Shown piece by piece: positions 1 through 9,695 of a DNA stretch of 64,000 nt. Both the position numbers and the translations under genes were made by a program. The DNA lies in the NCBI RefSeq assembly GCF_001053095.1, contig NZ_CGBP01000015.1, forward strand, positions 43,356 through 107,355, written 5' to 3'. The stretch's first letter is position 1. The number at the start of each line of letters is the position of its first letter. Origin of the DNA: Yersinia similis. GTDB lineage: Bacteria; Pseudomonadota; Gammaproteobacteria; Enterobacterales; Enterobacteriaceae. Below the pieces are notes generated by a model. The model did no database searches, had not been told where the DNA came from, and saw nothing but the letters and a program-made list of their open reading frames with translations.

Positions 1-1466
1 CTGCCTATATTGACCGAAGGTTGCCGGAAAAAGCAGCGCCTATCCTCTCCAGCCTCTATTATTCAGACGGTAAAACCTTCCGTAACAGCGACGATTTGCT
101 TGATGCCGATGATCTTTACTATTCACTGAATGAAAGCGAACAACTTGATAAAGCCTACCAATTTGCGGTCAATTATAGCGAGCAAACGCCGTATCAGGTT
201 GGGGTTTATGGCCTGCCGGGCAAAGAACCGAATGATGATTGGATTGAAGGCCAAACGCTATTGGTTCAATCATTGGTGGCATTGAATGATCTGCCCACCG
301 CACAAAAAAAATTGGAAGATTTATCCAGCACCGCACCCGCTAATCAGAATTTAAGGATCGCATTAGCCAGTATTTATCTGGCCCGGGATTTACCGCGTAA
401 AGCGGAGCAAGAATTGAAGGCCGTGGAATCATTAGCACCACGCAGCCTTATTCTGGAACGTGCGCAGGCTGAAACTGCGATGGCGCTACAAGAATGGCAT
501 CAGATGGCGTTACTGACTGATGATGTGATTAGCCGTTCCCCAGAAGATATCCCCTCTCAAGAATTAGATCGCCAACGTAAAGTCCATAACATGTATGAAC
601 TACGGGTGAGTGGTAACCGCGTTATCTCCTCCAACAGCCCGGTGAGCGGCAATAAAGATTATGGGGTCGAAACGCTCCTTTACAGCCCACCTATTGCAGA
701 GAATTGGCGCGTATTTGGTGGCGGCAGTTATAACAATGGGCAGTTTGAAGAGGGGACGGGGATTAGCCGGATTTTGCGCTTAGGTGGTGAATGGACCTCC
801 CGTGACCATTGGGTTGAAGGGGAAATTTCCAATCAGAATTATGGCAATGGCAATAAAGTCGGGGCCCGTTTATCAACCTGGTACGACCTTAATGACCACT
901 GGCGTGTAGGGGGGCAGGTTGAACGTTTAGCTAAAGACACGCCACTACGGGCACTGAAGAATAATGTGACAGCTAATAGTGCTTCTGCTTACGTTTTCTG
1001 GAAAGCAGATGATAAACGTGATGCTGAACTTAGCGTGACGCCGTCGCGTTTTTCTGACGGTAACAACCGTTGGGAATATGAATTTAACGGGCGTCAGCGT
1101 ATCTGGACTGGGCCTTACCTAACGGCAGATTTTAATCTGGGGTTGGCAGCCAGCCAAAACAGTAAAGAAGATGTGATTTACTACAACCCGAAACGTGATT
1201 TTGCTTACGTTCCGGCAGTGACTCTCAATCACATTATGTACCGGCGGTACAAAACCATCTGGAGCCAGCAAGTCCAACTGGGTGTGGGAGGGTACTGGGA
1301 GAAAAATTACGGTAATGGCTTGGTGACCACGGCGGGCTATGGCCAACGTGTTCAATGGAATGATGTTATCGATACCGGTGTTGCTGTGGTTTATGACAAG
1401 CGTCCTTACGATGGTAAACGTGAGCACGATGTTACGCTTTCTTTCGATTTAAATTATCGTTTTTAA
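1..1466 (+). CDS. hmsH: HmsH, outer-membrane poly-GlcNAc export porin (5' end outside window)
   Basis: HmsH/PgaA exports partly deacetylated poly-beta-1,6-N-acetylglucosamine across the outer membrane, giving the haemin-binding, biofilm-forming surface of Yersinia. The reading frame is open from base 3, so the visible part is the C-terminal ~487 residues of a family protein of about 820. The first ~180 visible residues are helical and TPR-like, matching the periplasmic part that binds the deacetylase. The rest has alternating beta-strand patterns rich in Tyr, Trp and Asn and ends in NYRF with a terminal Phe, as expected for a beta-barrel. hmsF starts 12 bases after the stop, the first step of the hmsHFRS order. 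Identification rests on barrel features plus the hmsFRS context and is firm. Confidence 0.95.
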   Translation, partial: AYIDRRLPEKAAPILSSLYYSDGKTFRNSDDLLDADDLYYSLNESEQLDKAYQFAVNYSEQTPYQVGVYGLPGKEPNDDWIEGQTLLVQSLVALNDLPTAQKKLEDLSSTAPANQNLRIALASIYLARDLPRKAEQELKAVESLAPRSLILERAQAETAMALQEWHQMALLTDDVISRSPEDIPSQELDRQRKVHNMYELRVSGNRVISSNSPVSGNKDYGVETLLYSPPIAENWRVFGGGSYNNGQFEEGTGISRILRLGGEWTSRDHWVEGEISNQNYGNGNKVGARLSTWYDLNDHWRVGGQVERLAKDTPLRALKNNVTANSASAYVFWKADDKRDAELSVTPSRFSDGNNRWEYEFNGRQRIWTGPYLTADFNLGLAASQNSKEDVIYYNPKRDFAYVPAVTLNHIMYRRYKTIWSQQVQLGVGGYWEKNYGNGLVTTAGYGQRVQWNDVIDTGVAVVYDKRPYDGKREHDVTLSFDLNYRF

Positions 1467-1478
1467 GGGAATTGGACC

Positions 1479-3500
1479 ATGGCGAAGCTATTAATTTTTA
1501 TCAAATCGCTCATTGTTGGGATGATGATCGTGTCCACGATGGGGTGTGCGGAGAAGCCAACGTTCGTTCCGCCTGCACAACGTGCATTGCCGCAAAGTGA
1601 AAGACCGTGGCAAAAGAATACATTTGTTGTGATTGCTTATCATGACGTTGAAGACGATTCAGCCGATCAACGCTATCTGTCGGTAAGAAGTAGCGCATTA
1701 AATGAGCAGTTTGTGTGGTTGCGTGATAACGGTTACCACGTGGTTTCTGTTGATCAAATTTTGGCAGCCCGTAATGGTGGCCCTACATTGCCGGATAAGG
1801 CGGTGCTCCTCACCTTTGACGATGGTTACAGCAGTTTTTATCGGCGCGTTTATCCCTTACTGAAAGCATACAAATGGAGTGCCGTATTAGCGCCAGTGGG
1901 CACTTGGATTGATACCGCCACAGATAAAAAAGTGGATTTTGGTGGCTTAAGTACTGACCGGGATCGTTTTGCCACCTGGAAGCAGATTGCTGAAATGTCT
2001 AAATCAGGGTTGGTTGAAATCGGGGCGCATACTTACGCTTCTCACTATGGTGTGATTGCTAACCCACAGGGTAATACCGAACCGGCTGCTGCCAACCTAA
2101 AATATGATCCAAAAACAAAGCAGTATGAAACTGTCGAAGCTTTTAAGCAGCGGATGGAGAAAGACGTTACGTTGATCACTCAGCGTATTGTCCAGACAAC
2201 AGGGAAACAACCACGGGTTTGGGTTTGGCCATACGGTGCGCCGAATGGCACGGTACTCAATATTTTACGCCAACATGGTTATCAACTCGCCATGACCCTG
2301 GATCCTGGTGTGGCTAATATTAATGACCTGATGAATATACCGCGTATTTTAATCAGTAATAATCCTTCACTGAAGGACTTTGCCCTCACGGTCACCAGCG
2401 TGCAGGAAAAAGATATCATGCGGGTGGCTCATGTTGATTTGGATTATCTCTACGATCCAGACCCGGCTCAGGAAAAAGAGAATCTCGATAAGTTGGTTCA
2501 GCGGATTTCTGACCTACGTGTCACTCATGTTTTCCTGCAAGCATTTTCTGATCCGAAAGGTGACGGCAACATTCGTCAAGTTTACTTCCCTAACCGTTGG
2601 ATCCCGATGCGTCAGGATTTGTTTAACCGGGTGGTATGGCAACTGGCTTCACGGCCTGATGTTGAAGTCTATGCCTGGATGCCGGTATTGGCGTTTGATA
2701 TGGACCCGTCTTTACCACGGATCACGCGCATTGACCCTAAAACCGGTAAAACGAGTATCGACCCAGATCAATATCGCCGCCTGTCACCTTTTAACCCTGA
2801 AGTAAGACAGCGCATCATTGATATCTATCGGGATATGGCCTACAGCGCGCCGATTGACGGAATTATCTATCACGATGATGCGGTGATGTCTGATTTTGAA
2901 GATGCTTCTCCCGATGCTATCCGGTCCTATGAAAAAGCGGGCTTCCCCGGTTCGATTACCACGATACGTCAAGATCCAGAGATGATGCAGCGGTGGACTC
3001 GTTATAAGAGTAAGTATCTGATTGATTTTACTAATGAGTTGACCCGCGAAGTCCGTGATATCCGTGGCCCACAGGTAAAATCGGCGCGTAATATTTTCGC
3101 TATGCCTATTTTAGAACCAGAAAGCGAAGCATGGTTTGCACAGAATCTTGATGATTTCCTCGCTAACTATGATTGGGTCGCGCCAATGGCCATGCCGTTA
3201 ATGGAGAAAGTGCCGTTATCTGAATCTAATGAATGGTTAGCGCAGCTAGTCAATAAAGTTGCGCAACGCCCCGGTGCTTTGGAGAAAACTGTGTTTGAAC
3301 TGCAATCTAAGGACTGGACCCAACCGGAGGGCAATAACGCCATCAGCGGCCCGATATTGGCGGGATGGATGCGTCAGTTGCAGTTAAATGGCGCGCAAAA
3401 TTTTGGTTACTACCCGGATAACTTTATCACTGGCGAACCACCGCTAAAAGATGTCCGCCCTGTGCTATCTTCTGCCTGGTACCCTTTATATGATCGATAG
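1479..3500 (+). CDS. hmsF: HmsF, poly-GlcNAc N-deacetylase lipoprotein
   Basis: HmsF/PgaB removes acetyl groups from periplasmic poly-GlcNAc so that it can be exported. The protein has 673 residues. A signal peptide ends in a lipobox with Cys23 (STMGC), so it is probably an outer-membrane lipoprotein. The NodB deacetylase domain carries TFDDG with Asp114/Asp115 and a second motif with His184 and His189 (GAHTYASH), the metal and catalytic positions of PgaB. The C-terminal half is the glycoside-hydrolase-like domain (GH153 type in PgaB relatives) with YHDD at 464-467. The start ATG has GGGAATTGGACC just upstream. The 3' end overlaps hmsR by 11 bases. All key residues are present, so it should be active. 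Confidence 0.96.
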   Translation: MAKLLIFIKSLIVGMMIVSTMGCAEKPTFVPPAQRALPQSERPWQKNTFVVIAYHDVEDDSADQRYLSVRSSALNEQFVWLRDNGYHVVSVDQILAARNGGPTLPDKAVLLTFDDGYSSFYRRVYPLLKAYKWSAVLAPVGTWIDTATDKKVDFGGLSTDRDRFATWKQIAEMSKSGLVEIGAHTYASHYGVIANPQGNTEPAAANLKYDPKTKQYETVEAFKQRMEKDVTLITQRIVQTTGKQPRVWVWPYGAPNGTVLNILRQHGYQLAMTLDPGVANINDLMNIPRILISNNPSLKDFALTVTSVQEKDIMRVAHVDLDYLYDPDPAQEKENLDKLVQRISDLRVTHVFLQAFSDPKGDGNIRQVYFPNRWIPMRQDLFNRVVWQLASRPDVEVYAWMPVLAFDMDPSLPRITRIDPKTGKTSIDPDQYRRLSPFNPEVRQRIIDIYRDMAYSAPIDGIIYHDDAVMSDFEDASPDAIRSYEKAGFPGSITTIRQDPEMMQRWTRYKSKYLIDFTNELTREVRDIRGPQVKSARNIFAMPILEPESEAWFAQNLDDFLANYDWVAPMAMPLMEKVPLSESNEWLAQLVNKVAQRPGALEKTVFELQSKDWTQPEGNNAISGPILAGWMRQLQLNGAQNFGYYPDNFITGEPPLKDVRPVLSSAWYPLYDR

Positions 3501-4824
3501 AATTATTGCTTTACTCATCCTATGTCTGGTGCTGAGTATCCCTGCGGGAATGATTTTGCTCTTTACCGGCGATGTACTGTTGAACTTTGTTTTCTTCTAT
3601 CCACTTTTTATGTCCGGTATTTGGATAACCGGGGGTATCTATTTCTGGTTACGCCGGGAGAGGCACTGGCCGTGGGGCGATGATGTCCCCGCACCAGAGC
3701 TGAAAGGTCATCCGCTCGTGTCTATCTTAGTCCCTTGTTTCAATGAGGGGTTGAATGCACGGGAAACCATTCACGCAGCACTGGCACAGACCTACACCAA
3801 TATTGAAGTTATTGCTATTAACGATGGCTCCAGTGACGATACCGCACAAGTCCTAGATGCGCTGCTTGCTGAAGATCCACGCTTGCGCGTCATTCATCTG
3901 GCTCATAATCAGGGTAAAGCGATTGCCCTGCGTATGGGGGCCGCCGCCGCCCGCAGTGAATATCTGGTCTGTATCGATGGTGATGCCTTGTTGGACAAGA
4001 ATGCGGTGCCTTATCTGGTCGCGCCACTGATTGCGAATCCGCGTACTGGCGCGGTGACCGGTAACCCACGTATTCGTACCCGTTCGACATTGATTGGCCG
4101 TGTTCAGGTCGGGGAGTTCTCTTCGATCATTGGCTTGATTAAGCGGACACAGCGAGTCTATGGTCAAGTGTTTACCGTCTCTGGTGTGGTCGCCGCTTTC
4201 CGCCGTAGAGCACTGGCGGATGTTGGCTACTGGAGTCCGGATATGATCACGGAAGATATTGATATTAGTTGGAAACTACAGATAAAACACTGGTCTGTCT
4301 TTTTCGAACCCCGTGGATTGTGCTGGATTTTGATGCCTGAAACCCTACGCGGTCTGTGGAAACAACGTCTACGTTGGGCGCAAGGCGGTGCGGAAGTATT
4401 TTTGAAGAATATGTTCAAACTTTGGCGTTGGCGTAACCGCCGGATGTGGTTGCTGTTCCTGGAATATTCGTTGTCGATCACTTGGGCATTCACTTACCTA
4501 TTTAGCATCATTTTATACTTATTGGGGCTGGTTATCACTCTACCTCCGGGTATTCATGTTCAAAGTGTCTTTCCGCCAGCCTTTACCGGGATGGTATTGG
4601 CGCTGACATGTCTATTGCAATTTGCTATTAGTCTGGTGATCGAACGCCGCTATGAACCTAAATTGGGTCATTCCCTGTTTTGGATTATCTGGTATCCCAT
4701 GGTTTATTGGATGCTTAACTTGTTTACCACGGTGGTGTCATTCCCGAAAGTGATGCTCAACACCAAGCGTAAGCGTGCGCGTTGGATAAGCCCTGATCGC
4801 GGCATTGGGAGGGTAAAACCATGA
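3490..4824 (+). CDS. hmsR: HmsR, poly-GlcNAc synthase (GT2 family)
   Basis: HmsR/PgaC is the inner-membrane processive glycosyltransferase that polymerises UDP-GlcNAc into beta-1,6 poly-GlcNAc. From the ATG at 3490 the protein has 444 residues, the family length. That start lies inside the end of hmsF and is preferred to upstream codons because the N-terminus then begins directly with the first membrane helix. GT2 signatures are in order: Asp112 in NDGSSDD, DGD at 163-165, TED at 254-256 (catalytic base) and QRLRW at 292-296. Two hydrophobic helices lie near the N-terminus and about three at the C-terminus. It overlaps hmsS by four bases (ATGA), so synthase and partner are translationally coupled. 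Confidence 0.96.
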   Translation: MIDRIIALLILCLVLSIPAGMILLFTGDVLLNFVFFYPLFMSGIWITGGIYFWLRRERHWPWGDDVPAPELKGHPLVSILVPCFNEGLNARETIHAALAQTYTNIEVIAINDGSSDDTAQVLDALLAEDPRLRVIHLAHNQGKAIALRMGAAAARSEYLVCIDGDALLDKNAVPYLVAPLIANPRTGAVTGNPRIRTRSTLIGRVQVGEFSSIIGLIKRTQRVYGQVFTVSGVVAAFRRRALADVGYWSPDMITEDIDISWKLQIKHWSVFFEPRGLCWILMPETLRGLWKQRLRWAQGGAEVFLKNMFKLWRWRNRRMWLLFLEYSLSITWAFTYLFSIILYLLGLVITLPPGIHVQSVFPPAFTGMVLALTCLLQFAISLVIERRYEPKLGHSLFWIIWYPMVYWMLNLFTTVVSFPKVMLNTKRKRARWISPDRGIGRVKP

Positions 4825-5288
4825 GTACACCCCTGATTTTTACGGAACAGCGTCTACTACCGCGCTGGATTGACATTATCATTACGGTATTAGCCTGGTT
4901 TGGTTTTATCTTCCTGCTGGTGCGAGGCTTTTTGGAAATGATTAGCAGAGCGCCACATATGGGGCCGATACCGTTGAGAATTTATATTCTAAGCGGTTTG
5001 ACGACGATTGCATTATATGTGGCGATAGCGGCATTTAATGCCGTCGTACTGATTATCTGGGCCAAATACAATCAGGCCCGTTTTCAGGTTGAACGCCGTG
5101 GTCACCGACCCGGTCTGGATGATGACGAACTGGCAAGCAGCATGGCGCTTTCACCTGAGTTGATCGCTCAACTCAAAGGCGGCTCGTGTCTCACGTTATA
5201 CAATGATGAGTACGGGCATTTATTGGACGTGAAAGAGGGGCTACAGTTGCCAGAGGTTGCTACAGTGATCCATTTACGCCAGGGGTAA
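4821..5288 (+). CDS. hmsS: HmsS, poly-GlcNAc synthase small subunit (PgaD family)
   Basis: HmsS/PgaD is a small inner-membrane protein that associates with the synthase and is needed for polymer formation; in E. coli the PgaCD pair responds to cyclic-di-GMP. The 155-residue protein has two strong membrane helices (about 17-40 and 55-85), then a soluble cytoplasmic tail, as in PgaD. The start codon overlaps the hmsR stop (ATGA). It is the last gene of the operon. No clear hairpin terminator was found directly after it. Identification rests on position, length and topology, because this family diverges quickly in sequence. Confidence 0.92.
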   Translation: MSTPLIFTEQRLLPRWIDIIITVLAWFGFIFLLVRGFLEMISRAPHMGPIPLRIYILSGLTTIALYVAIAAFNAVVLIIWAKYNQARFQVERRGHRPGLDDDELASSMALSPELIAQLKGGSCLTLYNDEYGHLLDVKEGLQLPEVATVIHLRQG

Positions 5289-5728
5289 GGCGCACCACCC
5301 TATTATGAATCCGTAAAAGTTCTGGATACTTGAGTGAGTATTATCAGGTATTCAGGACGTATTTTGTTTAATGCTATAGCCAGCTTATGGCGTCATCAGC
5401 AAACCTATTAATTATTTGAAAACACATTCAATTACAATTACCTAAAAATAGACTCTATTACCTAAAATCTCCCCATCAATCCCCCAAATTTTTGGCGTAT
5501 TCACTCCGTCAGTGGGGTTATTATTGCGCTTTGATATTTATGTTTGGATACGCAGCTTATTATGACGTATTGGGTTAGATGAATAGGGGGCCGCTTTGGG
5601 AAGGGAAGTGACCAACGTGTGCTGTTGTTTATAATAACATCATATATATTGCTATGCTTTTTGCAGCGTTACTGTTATTTCTCAATAATGGATATGACTT
5701 TGCAGATGACATAAAACGGGAGCATAGC
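5289..5728. other. Intergenic region between hmsS and a GNAT gene
   Basis: About 440 bases with no supported gene. The sequence is AT-rich after 5400. An AT-rich stretch around 5630-5660 could hold the promoter of the acetyltransferase gene. No convincing intrinsic terminator for the hms operon was seen. Confidence 0.5.
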
Positions 5729-6439
5729 GTGAAACAAAACCCATTTGGACAAACTATTGGTGCGGAATTACCGCATTGGTACTCTGCCCAGTACCCTCAG
5801 CGGGAGATGATACCCGGCCATTTTTGTTCTCTGGAGCCTGTGAACGCTGATAAGCACGAAGCGTCACTGTATCAGGCTTACCACGCAGTGAGTGACGGGC
5901 AGGACTGGACATATTTTTATTGTGAACGTCCTGAGAATAAAGATGATTTCCATCACTATCTGCAAACATTGATCCATGCAAAAGATGCCGTTCATTATAC
6001 GGCGGTTGATTCTCAGTTAGGCCATGCATTGGGTACCGTTGGTTTACAACGCATTGATGAAAAGAACGGCGTGATTGAAATTGGCTCGGTTAATTGGTCA
6101 CCCCGTTTAAAACGTAACACTGCGGGGACTGAAGCGATATATCTGCTATTACACTATGCATTCGATAAATTAGGTTATCGTCGTTGTGAGTGGAAATGTG
6201 ATTCCTTAAATGAGTCATCAAATTCAGCAGCCGCACGTTTTGGTTTTCAGTACGAAGGGCAATTTCGGCAGGCTCTCGTCACTAAAGGACGTAATAGAGA
6301 CACTAACTGGTATGGCATTATCGATAAAGACTGGCCATTAATTAAACAGGCATTTAAGGACTGGCTGATGGCCGAAAACTTTGATAGCCAAGGTAAGCAA
6401 AAAGTGCGTTTACAAGATCTAAGAGGCCGCCACTCATGA
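5729..6439 (+). CDS. GNAT-family N-acetyltransferase (RimL-like)
   Basis: Predicted acetyl-CoA-dependent acetyltransferase of the Acetyltransf_3/RimL type; substrate unknown. The GTG at 5729 is preferred because GGGAG lies six bases before it. An ATG in frame at 5654 would add a hydrophobic stretch without a ribosome binding site. The protein is then 236 residues. The GNAT core runs over roughly the middle and C-terminal part: a beta-strand region (GHALGTVGLQ), a Val-Asn-Trp segment before the acetyl-CoA loop, and the C-terminal CDSLNESSNSAAARFGF motif typical of RimL-like enzymes that acetylate N-termini or small molecules. It stands alone between hms and phoH. The family is confident, the function is not. 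Confidence 0.85.
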   Translation: MKQNPFGQTIGAELPHWYSAQYPQREMIPGHFCSLEPVNADKHEASLYQAYHAVSDGQDWTYFYCERPENKDDFHHYLQTLIHAKDAVHYTAVDSQLGHALGTVGLQRIDEKNGVIEIGSVNWSPRLKRNTAGTEAIYLLLHYAFDKLGYRRCEWKCDSLNESSNSAAARFGFQYEGQFRQALVTKGRNRDTNWYGIIDKDWPLIKQAFKDWLMAENFDSQGKQKVRLQDLRGRHS

Positions 6440-6673
6440 TCTGTAATATCATTAACAGCCAATGCTATTTATTTGTTTTTTAATAGATTAAAAATATTTC
6501 GCCTTTGCAGATGAAACCAAGAAAAAAAGTAAGGGCGAAATCATTATAGTTTTTCGTGCAAGGAGACGGTGGGGGGTGTTAATAGCGGAGCATCATGTTA
6601 AAAATGAATGAGTGTGAAAAACGAGCAAGTGAGGTTATTATTTTTTTACATTCAAAAATCGCGAAATTGGCCA

Positions 6674-6707
6674 GTGTCATTATACTGTAATCATCTGGCG
6701 GTATTTT
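6674..6707 (+). promoter_or_regulatory. Candidate Pho box and -10 for phoH
   Basis: GTGTCAT-TATA-CTGTAAT at 6674-6691 matches the PhoB consensus (two CTGTCAT-like 7-mers with a 4-base spacer) at six of seven positions in each half. TATTTT at 6702-6707 lies ten bases after it, where the -10 of a PhoB-activated promoter sits. The next gene on this strand with a known Pho link is phoH. The distance to the phoH start is long (about 530 bases) and includes an ERIC element. Confidence 0.6.
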
Positions 6708-6731
6708 TCACACGGTGCAAAGTTTAGGCTG

Positions 6732-6850
6732 GTATACCTTAAATAATTCGAATTGTAGGAAGACGGCCACAAAGTGAACTCTTCGGCGCTGACATAAGCA
6801 AGTGACCGGGGTGAACGAAGAGAGCCAATGCAGATGCAATTTGGGGTATA
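6732..6850. repeat. ERIC element (diverged copy)
   Basis: A 119-base imperfect palindrome starting GTATACC and ending GGGGTATA, with the central ERIC signature AAGCAAGTGACCGGGGTGAA. ERICs are non-autonomous intergenic repeats of enterobacteria, about 127 bp long, that fold into RNA hairpins when transcribed. This copy lies between the Pho-box promoter and phoH, so it should be part of the phoH leader RNA. It differs noticeably from the second copy at 60.1 kb. Confidence 0.88.
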
Positions 6851-6881
6851 GCGGATAGAGTTATCACTGCGGGGATCGCTA

Positions 6882-7160
6882 ATGGTAGAGTCCATGATTG
6901 GGCTGTCAAAACAAAATCAAAGATTGATTCAAGCGACTCGTTGTTACGAGGCCTTCCTCTCCGACACCCAATTTCCTACAGTACGTTTATTATCTCCTTT
7001 TGATATTTTGTGGTTGTTCTCTGCGTTAATGGCGCGTAATACTCCCCTTGCGATACTGTTTTCATCCAAGCCCTTATTCGGCTTTGGTGTTTATTGCTAT
7101 GCGCATTTTTCATTGGCTATTATTGGCTGCAAAGGAAGCCAAAACCTCATCCGTATGTGA
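6882..7160 (+). CDS. Doubtful small reading frame upstream of phoH
   Basis: A 92-codon open frame begins 31 bases after the ERIC element and ends 59 bases before phoH. The product would have a hydrophobic middle (ILWLFSALMA) and a second apolar stretch, with no family I recognise. No good ribosome binding site precedes the ATG. It is in a different frame from phoH, so it is not a simple N-terminal extension. It may be leader RNA rather than a gene, and is listed because it fills the space between the candidate promoter and phoH. Confidence 0.2.
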   Translation: MVESMIGLSKQNQRLIQATRCYEAFLSDTQFPTVRLLSPFDILWLFSALMARNTPLAILFSSKPLFGFGVYCYAHFSLAIIGCKGSQNLIRM

Positions 7161-7219
7161 AACATAATCGCACCAGCAATGGCTGCTGCGGTAGGTGAAA
7201 CAAACAGTAAGGTGCCACT

Positions 7220-8008
7220 ATGGGAAGACAGAAAGCAGTGATCAAAGCTCGTCGTGAAGCGAAACGCGTGATTAGACGTGATTCACGTAGTCATCGCCAA
7301 CGTGAGGAAGAAAGCGTGACATCGTTAGTGCAAATGGGCGGTGTTGAATCCATAGGTATGGCGCGGGATAGCCGTGATACCTCGGTTATTCAGGCGCGAA
7401 CGGAAGCTCAAGGTCATTACTTATCAGCCATAGAAAGTAAACAGCTCATCTTCGCCACCGGTGAAGCTGGGTGCGGTAAAACCTATATCAGTGCTGCAAA
7501 AGCAGCAGAAGCTTTAATTCATAAAGAAGTTGATCGAATCATCGTCACGCGACCTGTGCTACAGGCAGATGAAGACCTGGGTTTTCTGCCTGGTGATATC
7601 TCTGAGAAATTCGCGCCTTACTTCCGCCCGGTGTATGACATCTTACTGCGTCGCCTGGGCTCGTCATTTATGCAATATTGCTTGCGACCTGAAATCGGTA
7701 AAGTGGAGATTGCGCCTTTTGCCTATATGCGCGGGCGTACCTTTGAAAATGCGGTGGTGATCCTCGACGAGGCACAAAATGTAACCGCCAGCCAAATGAA
7801 GATGTTTCTGACCCGTCTCGGTGAAAATGTCACGGTCATCGTTAATGGCGATATAACCCAATGTGATCTGCCTGGAGGCGTGAAATCGGGCCTCAGCGAT
7901 GCACTGGAGCGTTTTACTGAGGATGAGATGGTTGGCATCATCCGTTTTGATAAACAGGACTGTGTCCGTTCTGTACTCTGTCAGCGAACATTAAATGCTT
8001 ATTCATAG
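7220..8008 (+). CDS. phoH: PhoH, phosphate-starvation-inducible ATPase
   Basis: PhoH is a cytoplasmic P-loop ATPase of the Pho regulon whose cellular role is unsettled; relatives are linked to RNA metabolism. The 262-residue protein begins MGRQKAVIKARREAKRV and is near-identical in outline to the E. coli protein from that point. Walker A is GEAGCGKT (about 77-84) and Walker B is VVILDEAQN (about 178-186), followed by the NGDITQCDLP motif. The basic N-terminal tail (KARREAKRVIRRDSRSHRQR) suggests nucleic-acid contact. AAGGTGCC lies before the ATG. The gene ends at a bidirectional terminator shared with chaA. Regulation by PhoB is suggested by the upstream Pho box. Confidence 0.95.
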   Translation: MGRQKAVIKARREAKRVIRRDSRSHRQREEESVTSLVQMGGVESIGMARDSRDTSVIQARTEAQGHYLSAIESKQLIFATGEAGCGKTYISAAKAAEALIHKEVDRIIVTRPVLQADEDLGFLPGDISEKFAPYFRPVYDILLRRLGSSFMQYCLRPEIGKVEIAPFAYMRGRTFENAVVILDEAQNVTASQMKMFLTRLGENVTVIVNGDITQCDLPGGVKSGLSDALERFTEDEMVGIIRFDKQDCVRSVLCQRTLNAYS

Positions 8009-8054
8009 CGTATAGGTTATAAGTCAACTAGCCTATGAATCAGGATCTAACAAA

Positions 8055-8085
8055 AAAGGGCAAGTGTTAACAGCGCTTGCCCTTT
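8055..8085. terminator. Bidirectional intrinsic terminator between phoH and chaA
   Basis: Perfect 10-bp inverted repeat AAAGGGCAAG / CTTGCCCTTT with an 11-base loop, lying between the convergent ends of phoH and chaA. The A-rich left arm and T-rich right arm give a U-tract in either direction. Confidence 0.88.
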
Positions 8086-8106
8086 GCTTTGTTATTCAGA
8101 TGGTTG

Positions 8107-9207
8107 CTACAGCATGATGGTCATCATATAAGCGGCAAAAAGCGCCAGATGGGCGGTGCCGTTGAGAACATTGGTTCTGCCGGTAGAGAACGAAATTTTC
8201 GACAAAATCAGTACGCTAACCATCACCACAATATGTGGCGCTTCAAGTCCGAAATTCAGTTCCTGACCCGTTAACACGGCGATCAGTGTAACGGCTGGAA
8301 CGGTCAGGGAAATAGTCGCCAGTACTGAGCCAAAGAACAGATTCATGGCACGCTGTACCTGATTTGCCAGTACCGCTTTCAAGGCGCCCAAGCCTTCTGG
8401 AGACAGGATAAGCAGGGCTATCAGGAAACCAGTAAATTTCGCAGGGGCATTTAATTCAGTTAATAGTGCTTCCAGCGGGTTGGCATCAAATTTAGTCACG
8501 GCGATCACGGCGATCAAATGTATCAATAACCAGACTGTATGCCACAGGCTGCTGTGAGAAGAGGGTTTACCGTGGTGAGGATCATCGCCTTCATCTTCAT
8601 GTTCATATACAAACAAGCTTTGGTGTGTTTTAGTTTGAATTATTAGGAATACACCGTACATTGCTGCTGAAATTGCTGCGACGACTAATGATTGTGCCAC
8701 GGTAAAATTGCCGCCGGGCAGGGTGCTGGGTAAAACCAACACAATCATCGCCAGCGGGAAGATAGCCATCAGATATTGTTTGATACCCACAAGATTAACG
8801 TGTTGGGTTGCAAATTTACGCCCACCCAGCAGCAATGAAACCCCAACCAAACCGCCGATAACAATCATAATGATAGAGTAGAGAGTATCGCGCATCAGTG
8901 CTGGTGCCGCATCGCCCGTTGCCATCATAGCCGAGATTAGGCTGACCTCGAGTACCACCACCGACAAACTCAGAATCAACGACCCATAGGGTTCACCCAA
9001 GCGGTGTGCCAGCACGTCAGCATGACGCACGACACTGAAAGCACTGCTCAGAATACCAACCAATGCAATCAAGTTAATTATAATAATGGCAGCGAAATTG
9101 CTGGTATTACCCCAGATGTTAAGAATAATTAGCGCAAGAATTGGTAGAATAAGGGAGTATTCTTGGTGGCGGGATTTAGATCGGCCAGGATCATGTTGCG
9201 ACTTCAT
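8107..9207 (-). CDS. chaA: ChaA, Na+(Ca2+)/H+ antiporter
   Basis: ChaA is an inner-membrane cation/proton antiporter of the CaCA superfamily that extrudes Na+, Ca2+ and, at high pH, K+. The 366-residue protein has about eleven hydrophobic helices. The two repeated alpha motifs are visible, one around GEPYGSLILSLSVVVLEVSL (residues ~70-90) and one around LILSPEGLGALKAVLANQVQ (~265-285), each with its membrane Glu. The acidic and His-rich loop HEDEGDDPHHG near residue 200 separates the halves, as in E. coli ChaA. Its start lies close to GGAGCC. It is a single-gene unit convergent with phoH. Confidence 0.95.
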   Translation of the reverse strand: MKSQHDPGRSKSRHQEYSLILPILALIILNIWGNTSNFAAIIIINLIALVGILSSAFSVVRHADVLAHRLGEPYGSLILSLSVVVLEVSLISAMMATGDAAPALMRDTLYSIIMIVIGGLVGVSLLLGGRKFATQHVNLVGIKQYLMAIFPLAMIVLVLPSTLPGGNFTVAQSLVVAAISAAMYGVFLIIQTKTHQSLFVYEHEDEGDDPHHGKPSSHSSLWHTVWLLIHLIAVIAVTKFDANPLEALLTELNAPAKFTGFLIALLILSPEGLGALKAVLANQVQRAMNLFFGSVLATISLTVPAVTLIAVLTGQELNFGLEAPHIVVMVSVLILSKISFSTGRTNVLNGTAHLALFAAYMMTIML

Positions 9208-9695
9208 GTTGAGAAGGCTCCTAAAAAGCTTTACTGTATTAAACGGGCATTAGACCAGTTTAACGATAAATAAGTGCCATATTGCAGGCTAAGTAGTCAT
9301 AAGAGTAACAAATAACAGGAAATTGTCGCAGCAAATTTACAAGATTTTAACTGAAAAAATAAGCAGAGGGAGGGGGCGAATGGACATAATGCAGGGATGT
9401 ACATTGATTTAATAAGGATTAGTTTATTCTCTCTATCTATCAATATAGCCCATGGCTTCATGGTATGTGTGATGATAATCCTCTCCATCAAGATCTTTTC
9501 ACCAGTAGGCGGGCAAGCGCATACCGTTGCAGGAATTCCTCCCTTTTTTACGGCATAAGTAACAGCGTCACTGCATGATACTTTTATCTTCACTCGCCAG
9601 TGTGACCATTCACGTGTTGTATTTAAGTGACGCGTCTTATTGACATAACGTGCCGTATAGAAATTAGTGGTTTTGGCGTGCTTCAATATAGATTA
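9208..9695. other. Gap between chaA and narX without a convincing gene
   Basis: About 490 bases. An open frame of 129 codons runs on the minus strand (9297-9686), nine bases after the narX stop, where narL would be expected. Its predicted product shows no response-regulator or LuxR helix-turn-helix features and its last third has unusual composition, so I do not call it a gene. The chaA promoter should lie near 9210-9290. Confidence 0.5.

Noticed and set aside
5654..5728. Longer start for the acetyltransferase with a hydrophobic N-terminus resembling a signal peptide
   Set aside because: The ATG at 5654 has no ribosome binding site, whereas GGGAG is perfectly spaced before the GTG at 5729 and GNAT enzymes of this type are cytoplasmic.
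9297..9686. 129-codon minus-strand frame immediately after narX, in the place of narL
   Set aside because: No receiver domain or LuxR-type helix-turn-helix residues can be seen and the composition of the last third is not protein-like; treated as intergenic.
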